Positions 20,413 through 33,700 of a stretch of DNA of 64,000 nucleotides are shown one piece after another. The notes beneath the pieces were generated by a model. It was not told where the DNA came from, ran no database searches, and saw nothing but the letters and a program-made list of their open reading frames with translations. The stretch is from Symbiodinium sp. CCMP2592. Lineage: Eukaryota; Sar; Dinophyceae; Suessiales; Symbiodiniaceae. The position numbers were made by a program, and so were the translations under genes. Location of the stretch: contig CAJNDT010004691.1 of the NCBI GenBank assembly GCA_905221615.1, positions 111,001 to 175,000 on the forward strand. Direction: 5' to 3'. How positions within the stretch are numbered: the stretch's first letter is position 1; every line of letters starts with the position of its first letter.

Positions 20413-21418
20413 GGCTCCGCGCCGGGATCTTGAAGGCACCTTCTGGGATTCCTTTAAGGGGTTCCTTATAAGGGCCAGGGTTGAGGCTTGGTGTTGAGGG
20501 AGGGTTGAAAGGGTTCTTTTTGTCGGATCTTTCAAGGGGCCCGATTCTCCTTTGCCAGTCCTATTCCTTAAGGCCTTAAGGATCCTGAATATGCCTGCAT
20601 ATACCTCAGACCTCTGCTCTTAGCAAGGCCCCCTTTTTTGAGTTCATAAACCCTTTCTAGTACTCCTCATCGGAAAGGGTCACTTGACCTGATTCTACTC
20701 ATGAGGGTTATAGCAATCCTTATTGGAAACGGGCCCCCTATTGCACTCGTTAAGGCCCCGAGCCACAGTTTAGAGTGCTCTGCCCAGGCTTCCTGTGCAG
20801 AGACTTGAGCCGGATGCCGTCAGCAGCTGTGCCGAATTTATGTATCAGGCCCTTTCGGTGTAATCAAGGGGATTATAGGGTTTAGGTTCTACAGTTTAGG
20901 AGTTTAGGACTTCGAGGTTTAGGGTTATATAGGGGTTTGCCCAGGCGACTGCAATTACAAGATGGTCTGGTCTGCTACACAAAGACAGCAACCTACGATG
21001 TAGGTATCTGCTTAACATACGACTCCTATATCCTCGACCCGTAACCCTGCACCACAAAAGTTGCCCTTAAGCTCGAGTCTCAAACCCCATGTCGATACAC
21101 GGTGGGCCCTAAACTCGCAAGTCCTAGACCATTAATCCTCCTAGCCCGTAGCCCCAAACCCGAAACTCCAAGCAAACTTCAGGCCGCGCTACGATGATGT
21201 CCGCACTTCGAGCGGGAGGCCAATCTCGAGGAATATGTTGGGGTTCAGAATTTCACGCGGGTTTATAATTTCCCCCAAGTGCAAGTACCTCACAAGCGTA
21301 TACTCTCCCAAATACTAACCTACAAAAGCATAAGCCTAAGACGCTTAACCTTGGACCAAAGTCCTAAACCAGCCCTGCACCCTATAAACCCTCACGCTTA
21401 AGATTTCTTGCTTTACAG

Positions 21419-21458
21419 GCCTCCGCACGCGGTATGAAACGTTGCATCAGGAAGCTTG
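21419..21458 (+). CDS. Possible 40-bp micro-exon
   Basis: TTTACAG acceptor and GTGAGC donor flank a GC-rich 40-mer that reads LRTRYETLHQEAW or, in another frame, SARGMKRCIRKL. Two canonical borders this close together are the support. Confidence 0.3.
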
Positions 21459-21589
21459 GTGAGCACGATGTTTCTATTTGCCAAAAACTTCCGAGTTTGT
21501 GTGAAGGAGCGGATTCACAGATTTGGGCTTTCTGTGGATTGAAAGGTTTCCAGCAAGAATGCAGGGACACCACTGCAAGGAATCCTAGA

Positions 21590-21691
21590 GTGGAAGCCAG
21601 CAGCTTGGAACATCGTTATCCTCATGCCCTTAAGGCAAAGTATAGGGGATCCTGGCACCAATCCTCCTAAACAATTTTCTGGCTTCTACTT
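21590..21691. repeat. Hairpin element, family I
   Basis: GTGGAAGCCAGCAGCTTGGA and TTTTCTGGCTTCTACTTC arms; CCTTAAGGCAAAGTATAGGG inside. Confidence 0.6.
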
Positions 21692-21755
21692 CAATCTATC
21701 CAAGCCTGTTTTGGGCTACTACAGGCAAAGCCTTGACCCTCAACTTATCATCCCG

Positions 21756-21959
21756 AAGCCTCCATGTGCCCACATAGTAGGTACTAGGCCTTAAAGGCGT
21801 CCCTATGTGGTTACTTTAAGGCCTCAGTGTATGCTATACCTTAAGCCGGAATAACCTACTTTTTTAAGGACATGACTTAAAACAGGAAATCATAATTATA
21901 AGGAACCCCAAAAAGGTAGGTCATTCAGGGTTAAGGTAGGGGTGCATGGAGCCTTTGGG
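21756..21959. repeat. Family H hairpin interrupted by family Q
   Basis: The H arms (GCCTCCATGTGCCCACATAG; GGGTGCATGGAGCCTTTGGG) are 200 bp apart instead of 100 because a complete Q element sits between H position ~80 and the right arm. Confidence 0.8.
21837..21938. repeat. Hairpin element, family Q, nested in H
   Basis: The arms are TACCTTAAGCCGGAATAACC and a complement ending GGTTAAGGTA. A second copy with the same ends stands alone at 59453-59537. Confidence 0.8.
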
Positions 21960-22018
21960 CATTCCCCGAGCCTCCAGGAACCCAATTAAAGGCTCCAGTG
22001 ACTCCTGGAGTAGAAAGT

Positions 22019-22131
22019 CCAGGACCCAGAGTAGGCCCTTATTCCCTTTTGTAGGGTTCAGATTCCTTTTCTTTGCACCCCTAAACCAAAAAGGGCACCC
22101 TTCTCATTCCTAGGCTACTCTTGGGTCTAGA
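22019..22131. repeat. Hairpin element, family F
   Basis: Family F has arms GACCCAGAGTAGGCCC and CCTAGGCTACTCTTGGGTCT, with an inner AAAAAGGGCACCC and its complement-like TTCCCTTTTGTAGG. Copies at 29258, 46650 and 50445. Confidence 0.65.
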
Positions 22132-22164
22132 AGTACATCCAAGTGAACCGCAACCTTTGTGAGG

Positions 22165-22282
22165 GTTTTTTGGTTTTACGGTTTAGGGTTTAGGATTTAG
22201 GGTTAAGTTTAGGGTTTCAGGTTTAGGATTTAGGGTATAGTTTAGGGTTTAGGGTTTTGGGTTTAGCTTAGGGTTTAGGGAG
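22165..22282 (+). repeat. TTTAGGG block
   Basis: About fifteen heptads, roughly half perfect, G-strand on plus. Confidence 0.7.
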
Positions 22283-22640
22283 CCTGACGGCAAAACCATA
22301 CAAGCCCCAAGCCTTGAGTCCAAAACCCAGTAGGCATTTGTTGTTTCCATCTTTGAGTGTGAAGCCTTACGCCTTAAGCAAGTTGAGGCATGAGTCCCCA
22401 GAAACCAACGCAAAGCTAACCAAAGACAAGCCCATCTCCTTGAAGGGGTCTGGGTTCGCAGAAAGCCATACAGATGTGGCTGCAAACTGTAAGCAACTCT
22501 TGCTTATGATGTCCCTAAACCTAAGCCCTAGACCATTTTTCGGGCCTAAACCAAAAAACCTGAAGTCCGCAAAGCGCCTTTTGGCCACCCTCAAGCCCGA
22601 AGCCCCAAAGCTGTAAACGGCTTCCAGTTTTCATTTGCAT

Positions 22641-22642
22641 AC

Positions 22643-22680
<38 letters not shown>

Positions 22681-22735
22681 TTATATTTATATTTATATTT
22701 ATATTTGTATTCATATTTATATTTATATTTATATG
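22641..22735. repeat. (TA)n followed by TATATT hexamers
   Basis: About 36 bp of TA repeats and then ATATTT/TTTATA hexamers for ~60 bp. Confidence 0.9.
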
Positions 22736-22910
22736 TGCGCAATGCATATGAGCAATCCATATATCATGAAACCCAAAGGGCCCTAAGATCTTAAGACCCG
22801 AACCCCTGACCCAAGCCCCAGAACCCAAACAGGCCAAAAGAAAGCTTCAAGCCCAAACCCCAGACCCCCCCACGCTACACCTAAACATGGGTGTGGTTAC
22901 ACCTTTGTTT

Positions 22911-23023
22911 CCCAAAGGGTCCTTTGTACTGTTATGGGGGATACTTCCCTAAGTCACAATAGTAATTTTAAAATGGAAACCCTACATTCTACTATATCGG
23001 TACCTAGGACCAGGACCCTTTGG
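22911..23023. repeat. Hairpin element, family B
   Basis: CCCAAAGGGTCCTTTGTACT and GGACCCTTTGGG arms; a short duplication (ACCAGGACC) near the right end. Confidence 0.75.
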
Positions 23024-23330
23024 GTTTGTTTATTTGGCCTACCTCGGTCTGAAAACCTTATCCCAAAGGGTCCAAGTACCTAAATGCCAATATGGTAGGT
23101 TCTTGATCGATATCTGGGCCCTTGGACATTTGGGTATGGGCATAACCTACCTGGAGTCTCCATCGTAGTTGCTTTATCGGGTTGCCTTATATTATAAGAT
23201 CTTGGATATATCATTGGTTCAACCAGAAAAGGCATGGTATACCCCTAGAACCCTAAACCCCTACATCCTGACCTTCATCTGTTAAATCAACAAACCCTAC
23301 ACTCCTCTGAGACCATAGGTGCACGCTAAC

Positions 23331-23424
23331 CGTCCATGTAGTCATATAGCATATACTTGGGCCTCAAAGTAGTCCTTCATATAGGTACGTTAGGGCCCAA
23401 GTATATATCGCAATTGGGCACATG
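23331..23424. repeat. Hairpin element, family H, diverged
   Basis: GTCCATGTAGTCATATAGCA and GGGCACATG arms with GGGCCTCAAAG/GGGCCCAAG inner dyad; directly joined to a truncated E element. Confidence 0.55.
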
Positions 23425-23502
23425 AGAGTTTCCGAAAATTAGGGGTACCTTCTGTTTGGGTCCTTAGAAACAGGATCCTGGTACAATATTAGGGTCCCCC
23501 AT
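23422..23502. repeat. Truncated hairpin, family E
   Basis: Left arm GAGTTTCCGAAAATTAGG and centre present; the right arm is missing after GGGTCCCC. Confidence 0.6.
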
Positions 23503-23757
23503 TTCAAGCCTGTGCCCTTCATCTGGACCTGCCTTGTAAAACCCAAACCTCTACACCCTGAACCCTTCCTCCCCAAACCCTACACCCATATGAGACTATA
23601 GGTACAGGCTACAGCAAAGGACCCAATGATTACGTACTTAGGTTTCGGATAGTATTTATGTAGGTTACTATTTTGGAGAGTATACGATAATTCGGTACTT
23701 GGACATCTAGAAGGGTTCCTTTAAAAGGGATCTAAAAGGGTTCCTTCATCTGGGCAG

Positions 23758-23848
23758 GTCGCGCCTCGCAGGCGCGGCAGTATCTGAAGGAACTCGCCGC
23801 GGCGTCGCTTCAGCCTGAGCTGCCTACGCACAACACGGTGGCTTGGCC
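23758..23848 (+). CDS. PPR-type exon 1 (23.8 kb)
   Basis: GGGCAG acceptor, GTGAGT donor (23849). It reads ASQARQYLKELAAASLQPEL and continues THNTVAW. The A-x-x-YLKEL...LQP pattern fits the second helix of a PPR and the start of the next. One of the two best-bordered exons. Confidence 0.55.
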
Positions 23849-25488
23849 GTGAGTTTCGGGTTTCGGGGCTTATACCTAGACCCCCCCAAAGTAGGTAAAA
23901 TAATGGCCCAAAGCCTATAAACGGCCATTAATCTACATACTTTTGGGGTCCAGGTAAGCTTCTTATAAAGGGTTTGAAGTGGCTTCCGTACAGGGCTCCT
24001 AAACGGTGGCTTGGCCGTGAATTTTAGGTTTACGGGTTTATAAGCTTCTTCTGAGTCAAAGGGTTTTGAGTTGACTTCTATACAGGGCTCATAAAGGAAT
24101 GCGGCCCTGGTGTCTAGAGGTTGGGGGTTAGGGTTTATAACGTTTACTGAGTCTGCTGAGGATTGTTAACATAAACGGTTTACCTTAAGCCCAAAACACC
24201 TGTTTGTTCAGGGTTGCATAGAAAGAAATCAGAGTGAGGGAAAAAGTTTGGGTTAAGTTTGTTTGCGTCGAGGATTTCAGGTTTACGGTCTACGGGTTGT
24301 GTTGGCAGTTTAGTAATTTAGATAGTATAGGGTTTACAGGAGTCTTGGGGTTACAGGCCAATTTTCGGTATATTCCTGAATTAAGGGGTATTGGGCTCCG
24401 GGTATCTACGCATGTGCCCCAATGGTATATACTTTGGCCTTAAAGTTGTCTGTATGAATGCTTTGCGCATGAACCCTTAGGGCTTGACGTATCCACACTG
24501 CTTCTCTGGAAGGTCATCAGTGCTTACGTGGAGGAAGGTCGTTCTCGTGGCCGCACTTGGAGGGTTCGAAAACAACGCGTTGCGGGTCGTGTGTTGGCAG
24601 AAGCCGTCACCCTTACTCAGCCTCAAGCCCCAGAGCCCCATTCCTAAGTCCCTGCCAAACCCTCAAGACCCATGCAACTACGTATGTATGTATGTATGTA
24701 TATGTATATGTATGTACATATTTACATATGTGTGTATGTATGTATGTATGTATGTACGTATGTGTATGTGTGTCTATATACACATGTGTATAGGTAGATA
24801 GATAGATAGATCCGTCGGCATGTGCTAGTTTAATGGTATCCATCGTGCCTCTTGTCTTGATTCCCTTGACTTTTACTTTGCATATTCAAGCTCCCTTGGT
24901 GCGAAGCCCACTCCTAGCAAGCCCTTCTAGATCCCTGGTAGACCCCTTGAAGGGACCCTGAAAAGAGACCTTATTGACTCATTGACCCTAAACCCCAAAC
25001 CCCAAACCCTTTAAAGATACCTCAGTACAGAAACCCTAAACCCTTTGAAGAGACGTCATTAAAGAACACCTAAACCCTAATCCCTTCAAAGAGACCGTAC
25101 AAAAAATCCTAAACCCTAATCCCGTCAGCGAGCCTTTATTAAACAAAAAACAACTAAACCCTAAACCCTCCAAAGAGACCGTATTAAAATACATCAAACC
25201 CTAAAACCCTGCAAACAGACTAAACCCTAAACCCACTAAGTCCCCCCGGACTTTCCTAGCTGCATGCGAAGCCGAGGTTGGCAGGAGGCCTTGAGCCAGG
25301 CCACCGAGGCGCTTCCAAACGAAGAGCCACGGTTTAGGGTTTAGGGTTTAGGGAAGGGCTTAGGGCTTCCTTGGACCCTATCGATATATGGGTGGTTATC
25401 AAAATTAGGGTTCCTTTTTGAGTACCCTAAATAATGGGTGCCGTACTATAATAGGGACCCAAGAAGGGACCATAATTTTGACAACCAC

Positions 25489-25522
<34 letters not shown>

Positions 25523-25629
25523 GAAGACAAAAGTTGGAAACCTCATAGCCTCAATCCTTAAGAGTGATGTACAGGGAATCCCAGCACTATTTGGCCTTAA
25601 TCCGGTTTCCAACTTTATGGGGTTTACTA

Positions 25630-25684
<55 letters not shown>

Positions 25685-27709
25685 GTATATACATATATAT
25701 ATATATACCCTAAGTCTCCATAGTAGTTCCTTTTTGGGGTAAACCCTAAACCCCCCCAAACCCTAAGACTACAAACCCTACACCCTGGAGGTGGCCGCCT
25801 CTGGACTAAAGGGCGACGACTTCACCTGCACCTCCGCCATCAATGCCTGCCGTCTCGGGCCGAAGGCCCTCATCAGGGACGCAGGGTTTTATGTAGGAGC
25901 TTTCGGGGTTGGGGGTTTAGGGTTTAGGGTATCATATACCCCGAAACCCTATTCTAATGATTAAGGCCCTTAAAGGTTCAGGGGACTTGCTAGGTCGGGT
26001 TTTAATTGGGGTAACTCCATTTAGGGTACTTCTAAATTTGCTTGTAACCTGCTTACTAAGGCCCAGGGAACCAGGATTAAGGCTTCAGGGTCTTGAGTTT
26101 GGGCTTTAGGGTTTATAAGGTTTAGGGTTTGTAGGGTTTACGGGTTATAGGGTTTATGGGGCTTATACGGTTCGGGTTTTATCAGCACCCCGCAATGGCC
26201 CGTTAAAAGAGCCCCTATGGTCCTTCATAGTGGTTATTTAGGTGTGCTAGTACGGTTTAGGGATCAACTCAGACATCGAAGGTTCCCATGTGGGTGGCAT
26301 CGTTTTGATCGTTCTACTATGCAGATCTGCGTGTAGGGCTTTCTTGCTTTCAGAACCGGGTACTGTAGAAGACGGCCGAAGCCCAGTAGCTTCCTTTCAG
26401 GTTATCACACCCCTCGAGTCCAGACTTGCTCTAAGCCTAATACCCAAACCCCTAAACCCCTAAACCCTTAAACGGCCAACATAGTACCGCGAAGACCCTC
26501 GATGAGGCTCCTATCGTAGAAGCCCCTTATTCTCCAACCCTATAAAACCCCGGAATCTGCAGCCTTTCCCTAAAACGGCTAGTCATGAAGGCCCACTGAA
26601 CTTCTTCTTCTGAGCCACTATGAAGAGTCCATGTGCCCAAATGGGTGGTTGTCAAAATTATGGCCCCTTTTTGGGCACCCTAAATAATAGGTGACGTACT
26701 ATAATAAGGATCCAAAAAGGGACCCTAATTTTGACAACCACCCAAATATACTTTGGCCCTAAAGTACCCGCTGCATAGGGACTCACTACTTTAAGGCCAG
26801 AGCATATACTCCATGAGTACATGAACTCGTAGGGTTGTCAAGCTCTGCGCTACGCCAGGCTTGGCGGCTCGGGATCTGTTGGTTGGACCGACACGAAGCA
26901 CAGCAAACCCCTTCGGATGACCAGGCCTCCACGGCTACGAGTAAATTAGGTTTCGGGTTTTGTGGTTTGAAGAATTCGGGCTCAGGGTGCAATTAGGGTT
27001 TAGGGTTTAGGATTTAGGGTTTAGGTATAAGTCCTGCATGACCTTAAGGACCCGAAACTATGGGAATTATGGTATATTCCTTGTTATGGGTCATGCAGGG
27101 TTTATATCATCAACCGAAGGACCAGGGTGCAGGGTCCAGGGTCCGAGTGAGAAGGAGGTTTCCTTGTGGCTTTACACATCGGGAATTGAATGGTGGCTCT
27201 GTAACATTTTCTTCCGGGTGCCTGAAAGACGAAATGACCCTTAAAAGTAGGGGCCATATACCCATATACTATGAATCCCTATATGGTATATGAACCTTAA
27301 ACCCTTTTAGGGTTCATTTCGTCCTTAAGGTGTGCTGGGTGTTGTCATGTCAGAGGAGCTTCTGTGGGTACCGTCCGGTGCAGAGCGCTGCGTAGGGTTA
27401 TTCGAGAGACCAAAGAGGGCCTTGCAAATGCTAACCTACAAAACTACTATCCCCAACCCAAGTACCTCCTGATTGGGTACTTTGCACCCTTAGGGTAATT
27501 AAGAGCCTTGCAAACCCCAAAACCCTAACCTCCAATAGCACTGCAACTTCCAAGTGCCAGGCCCAGCAAAGATTTGAACTCTAAGTCTACCTGGACCCTA
27601 CAAAAACCCAGATGTTCGGGATCCTTGCTTTGAGTTCTCTGTATAACTCCTTGAAGAGGTAGGTTGTCTGGGCTAAGGTAAAAATGCCTAGAGTCTCCGT
27701 TGTAGTTCT

Positions 27710-27740
<31 letters not shown>

Positions 27741-30700
27741 GTGTTCAGCTAGTGTTTATTTTATTTTGCATCATCCTTGCCCTGGAACGGGTCAAGTAAG
27801 AACAGAAACTACAATGGGGACTGTCGGTACGCCTTGACACTCTGACTCTAAATCCTGGAGGAGTGGGGCGAAGCCGTGTACAACTCCGCCCTTGCCTCCT
27901 ATCCCAAGACGGGATGGGCACAGGGACTGGAGTTGACTGCCCGGCTGCGGCAAAGGACCAGGTGCGGGGTCTCGCCTCTTCTATTGAAGTCTAAAGAACT
28001 ATCCCTAAGCGTCCATGCATCAAGACAGTATATACTGTGGCCTTTGAATTCCTTACATAGGGATGTCATCAAGGCCAAGTACATGCATGTATACTGGTAT
28101 AGACTGTATGATACATGGATCCTTAGGGTATAGCAAGACAGAGTATTGCCATACTCTACCCAAACCTCAAGCCAGAAACCCTTAACCTTAATCCCTAAAC
28201 CCGGATCCCTATAATCCCGAAACCCTAAACCCTAGTCCCCATAAACCCTAAACCCTAATCCCGCAAACCTAAACCCTAAACCTAATCCCTAAACCCTAAA
28301 CCCTGACCTCTAAACCTTAAGCCCTAGAAAAAAGTAACAGGGTCTGACACCCCCTGAGGCGGCTCGGTGCTGCGACCTTTGCGGCCCTGATCACGGCCTG
28401 TGCTTTGCATGGATGGGCGCAGGCATTGGAGGACCGCTGCAAAGTACGAACCTTAAACCCTAAAACCTAAACCCTACACCCTAGTTAGCAGGGTTCAGGG
28501 TCTAGGGAACCCGAAGGGGGAAATGAGCCTTAAGAGTTTCAGGTTCGTATGGCATATACGGATTCATGGACTTGGGGTATAGGGCCTCTACTTATAAGCG
28601 TCTTTTGAGGGAGGGTACAGAAAAGATACCGCAGAGGGTCGGACGAAAGATACTGCCGTTATGCACTTTGGTCCCCAAAATCCCAAAACAGATGCGTATA
28701 TGAACTCTATTGGTACGATAGGGGATATTATGAGGTTGCAGACCCAATCTAAGCCCTAAAGCCAAACGCATGCTAAATCCTTAGCACTGAACCCCCAAAG
28801 TGCACTCCAGGCACTAAGCCCCCAAACCCAAAGGATCCGAAAAGGCACAACATCCTCTCTCCGCTGCTGTGCTACATTGCTAGCTTTGATGAACAATTAC
28901 TTTCAGGCTCTAAGGACTCATATTTGAAGGCTTTTGGGCCCAAAGACCATACCACATATGGCTTGTGGGGTATTTTGAGCCTTAGGGTTATTTCTGTCAG
29001 GCATGCAACGTGCTGTCTTTCCAGCGAAGTTTGTATGAGGGTGGCTACATCACGTTGCGGTTCCAGAGCGCAGACGAAGGCGTCTTTGTGCCATTGTGCG
29101 TGCACCAATATACATGACCGACGTACGAAGTCCCCTGGGCCTCCAAGAAGGGAGTTTCCGAAAATTGGGGGTACCTTATTTGGGGGTCTCTATGATAAGG
29201 ATCCTACTATTCCATCAGAGTCCATTTTTTTCGGAAACTCCCGAGTAGAGACCATAACTAGGATGCCCAGCAGTACCCTTATTCTTATTATCTTTTTGTA
29301 GTGCTAGGTTCCCTATAAAGTTGCGCAATACCGAAAAGGGAGCCCTTTTTATTCCTAGGTTACTGGGCATCCTAGATAATCAACACCACCACGACGAGGA
29401 GCTGAGGGATTGCACGGGGCAGCTTGGCGACTTCATTGGCCTCGTCCAAGCAGCTGAGACCCAATAGGGAGCCGTTTCATAGGGGCTCTTTAGGGTTCCT
29501 TCAAAGGGATGTATAAAGGGGTCCTCTAACGGGATCTATAAGGGTTCTATAAGAGCTCTTTAGGGGTTTATGGTTTTGGGTGGCCAGGGTTCCCTTTGCT
29601 GGCTTTAGAGGATTGGTTTTCTGTATGCAACACGGGCTTTATTGGGGCTCTACTAAGAGCAAGAGTGAGCCCAAGCAACGTTGTATTTCAGTTTCAGGGG
29701 GGGTCCATGCAATTCAGTAGGATCTCCATCAAGGCTTTAGGTCAGTAGGATCTCCATCAAGGCTTTAGGTTTCAGGCTTCGGGATTTTAAGGGCCAAGGG
29801 TTCTAGGCTTCATGTGTTTTGGGTGTTTTTTTTGGGGTATTATTGGCTACAGATTTCTCTGGGACTGATTCCTCACAGATTAACAAGAGCCCTTGCAAAA
29901 GCTTCCGCTTTGCAACCCCCAGAGCAGGAGAAAAAATTCTCTGCAACTTCCAGCGGATCTCCTCAGAGACTCCAAACCGTCTTCGGCAAGGATTATAGAC
30001 TTCAGATGATCCAGATCATAGTAGGGTCCCTTTGCAGTTTTTGGCAGTTTCCTAAGCCCAAGGGGTTTTTGGGTTCTTTGCAAGAAGAAACTGGCTTGGG
30101 GGAGTTACTGGGTCCTGCAGGCACTGGGCAACGCCGGCCCAGATGGGCCTTCACACGCAGCAGCGCTGCTGCGGCGACTCCGGCAGATGAGGGTGCGGCC
30201 CCACGCGGTACCTTGGTTTAGGGTTCAAGATTGGGTAAACGGGTTAAGGGTTATAAGGTTTAGGGTTTAGCGATATCGGGTTGAGGGTAGCTACCCACAG
30301 CCCCATTCCTAATCATACAGGCTTCTATAGCAAGCCGAGCCGTTTTATAGCGCTGTAAAGCCGGAACCCTAGTTGGGTACATGGACCCTTAGGCTGCCCT
30401 CAAAGACCCCCGACAGTCAGGAGCCAAAGAAGCACTCAAACATAAACGTTCGGGTGGGACATCCCGATCCTATTGGCCCTAAACCCCAACTAAAATCCAA
30501 ACCCTAAACGGGGATTCTGTGATATCCCAACCTCGTGGTTTTTGTTTAGGTGCTTTTTTGGGTCCCTACTTGGCGGATTATGAGACTTAGTAAGTAAGAT
30601 TATAAGTACCTTAATTGGTGTTATAAGTAGTTATAAGTATAGTTACCTTAATTATAACCCTAGTTACTACGTCCCCTGATCCTTTAAGTAGACCCTAAAC

Positions 30701-33700
30701 CCTAAACCCTATGGATCCCTTTAAGGAACCCTAAAGATCCCTTTAAAAGAGCCCTTATAGGAACCCTAGTTACTAAGTCCCATGATCCTTCAAGTAGACC
30801 CTAAACCCTAAACCCTAAACCCTATAGATCCCTTTTAGGAACCCTATAGATCCCTTTAAAGGGACCCTTTAAGAAACCCTAGTTACTAAGTCCCATGATC
30901 CTTCAAGTAGACCCTAAACCCTAAACCCCATAGATCCCTTTAAGGAACCCTAAAGATCCCTTTAAAAGAGCCCTTATAGGAACCCTAGTTACTAAGTCCC
31001 ATGATCCTTCAAGTAGACCCTAAACCCTAAACCCTATAGATCCCTTTTAGGAACCCTATAGATCCCTTTAAAGGGACCCTTTAAGAAACCCTAGTTACTA
31101 AGTCCCATGATGCTTTAAGTAGACAGCTGATTCGATCCGAGGCTCTATGGGGATCGGCGCTGGGCTCCTGTGGGCAGAAAGGGGCCTGGGACACTGCGCT
31201 GTTCTTGCTTCTGGGCCTATGGGGTTGAAGGGTTTAGGGTTTGAGGGGTTTAGGGTTCATGGTTTAAGGTTGAAGGGTTTAGGGTTTAAGGGTTTACGGT
31301 TTGAGGGTTTAGGGGTTTGGGGGCACTGCACTGGTCTTGCTCCTGGGCTTAGACGGTTTAGGACTTTGTATGGGGTTCGGGGTTTAGGGTGGTTTTTTGA
31401 TTTATTTAGGATTTACGGGTCTCGGCTCAGCTCGTGGGACAGTTGAGGCCTTAGGATTTAGTGGCTAAATGTTCTTCCGGTGGTATATGGTACGAACTGA
31501 AATGAGCGGGTTGTATAGGGTTTGCTTGCAATCGATGCTTTTAAGGGCTGTACAGAGATGTAAATGACTGTATACTTAACCTTACTGGAGGCTTGTAAGG
31601 TTTCTAGGCAGGGCGCAGTAGGAACTTGTAAATTTGTGGGCCGTGGCGGTTTTCGGAAATGTTGTGCTGCAGTGCTTCAGGTTTTTAATTGCTGGTTCAA
31701 GACGGTGTAGGGGTTGATTCAGGCGTATAGGCTTTAGGGCTTTCGTGTTTCGGGGCACAGGGTTGTAGGGCAAAGCCCAGTTGCGAAAAATCACGCAATG
31801 AGAGTCCACCCTGCCGTTTTCTATGCAAATACACGCTCAAAAACGGAAACCCTAAAACCCGTCAACCCCTGACCCTTGAACTCTTAAACCCTGACGCCCC
31901 AAACACTAAACCCCAAACCCTAAACCCCGTAACCCTAAACTCTACACTGTCCTACACCCTAAACCCCTAAGCCCTAAACCCCAAACCCTAAACCCCTCAA
32001 GCCCAAACCTTATACTGTCCTACACCCTATACCCCTGCAGCCTGAACCGTTAACCCTACACGCCCTAGACCCTAAACCCTTCAGCCCCACTCTGAACCCT
32101 AAACCCTGCACGCCCTAAGCCCTAAACCCTTTAGCTAAGGCTCTCCGACCTGTCGCAACGAAATCTGCAGCGCGATGCCCTTTGCCTGGCCTCGGCGCTG
32201 GGTGCGGCCGAGGTTCGACGGTATGCTGATAGGCTCATTTTCTGGCGAATTTAGCAGTGCCGCTATAGGCTTTCAAGGGTGTTCAGGTGCTCCTCTGTCG
32301 TATTTTGCGGGGCTCCTAAAAGGCATTACGGGTTGCTCTAGGTTTTTGTTCAAGGATTGTTAACGGTTCATAGAGGCTTACAAGAGCTGCTAGTCATGTA
32401 CATGGATTCAACATGGTTGGCTAGGGGGGAGGTTTAGAGTTCAGGGATTGTAGAGCTTATGGTGTTAGGGATTAGCTACGGGATGAGGGTTTAGCGTCTG
32501 GGGCTGCAATTAGGTTAGATACGGAGATTGGCCTTTAGGTATTTACGACGTTAGGTTCTTAAGATGTGGGCTTTTTTGGGGTTTCAAGAGGGGTCCTTTG
32601 GGTTGGACGAGCTGGTACTTCGCGCTCCTTGTTGTTGCTAGCTTTCAGGGGTGAGGCCTAGCTTAAGCACCTGCTTATAGAGTCGTTTGGACCATTGTCA
32701 GGGAAGGGACGCAGCCCAACAATCTCTGTGGCGCAAAATAGCCCAGAGGCCATGCAATTGGGCTTGTGAGTTTCAGAGAACCCTGGAGCTTTAGGGGAGC
32801 CACCTAGAGGCTGAATTCCACCAGAAAACCCACACCTTAGGTTTCATCGCCCTCGTGTATGAGCCTGATCAGTAGAAGTGTAATTGCTCTACAGGTGAGC
32901 GTACACCCGACGAAAACTTTTGCTCTATCTCTTAAGACCTCTGTAACTCTATGAACCCCGCAAGCAACATGCCGCCCATATGAAGTCCTTGTAAATCCCT
33001 TCGTAGAGCTCTTGTAAACCTTCTTGAGCCGAGCTGAATCAATAAATGCGTAAAACCTTAAGCCGTTGTAGCCCTAAGCCTCCCACCCTAAACCCTAAAC
33101 ACATAACCGGCTTTTTGTAGGTTCTTGTTATAAAGCCTAATACGAAATTTATCGGAAGCCTGCAAAAAAGGCAGGCTTGGGTAGGTTAAGGTAAAATACT
33201 AACTTACACAACGACTGTCCTAAAACCCAAGTACCTGATTATTGGGTCCTTTGGGACCCTACAAATCCCCGAAGACCCTGTATGGGACCCTCAAAAACTA
33301 TAGCCCGAAAGCTCCATGTAGCCATATAGCATACACTCCGGCCTTAAAGTACCTATACAAGAACCCCTTTAAGGCCCAAGTATATGCTGTATGAGTACAT
33401 GGAGCCTTAGGGTTTAGGGTGGGGCCTTGGAACTCTTGGGTCTTTGAAGCTCGATGCTGGGCTCACGGAGGTTGCTGAGACCTGGGACCACGCTTTGCAA
33501 CTGCTCCCAGGCTAGCGATGAGCATGGTGTCCTTACTGGGAGGGTCATTGTAGGGTTCAGGGTTTGTAGGGTTTAGGAATTATAGGGTTTATAGAGTTCA
33601 GGGGGCTTAGTAAGTGGAGGTTCAGGGGAGGTTTCTTTAATAAGGTCTCTTTCTTGAAGGTTCCTTTAGAAGAGGATCTATTGTACCAGGAGGGTCGTTG

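Noticed and set aside
29814-30110. Upstream part of the 135-codon plus frame
   Set aside because: Only the segment from 30121, in a different frame, has splice borders and PPR character; the rest looks like intron.
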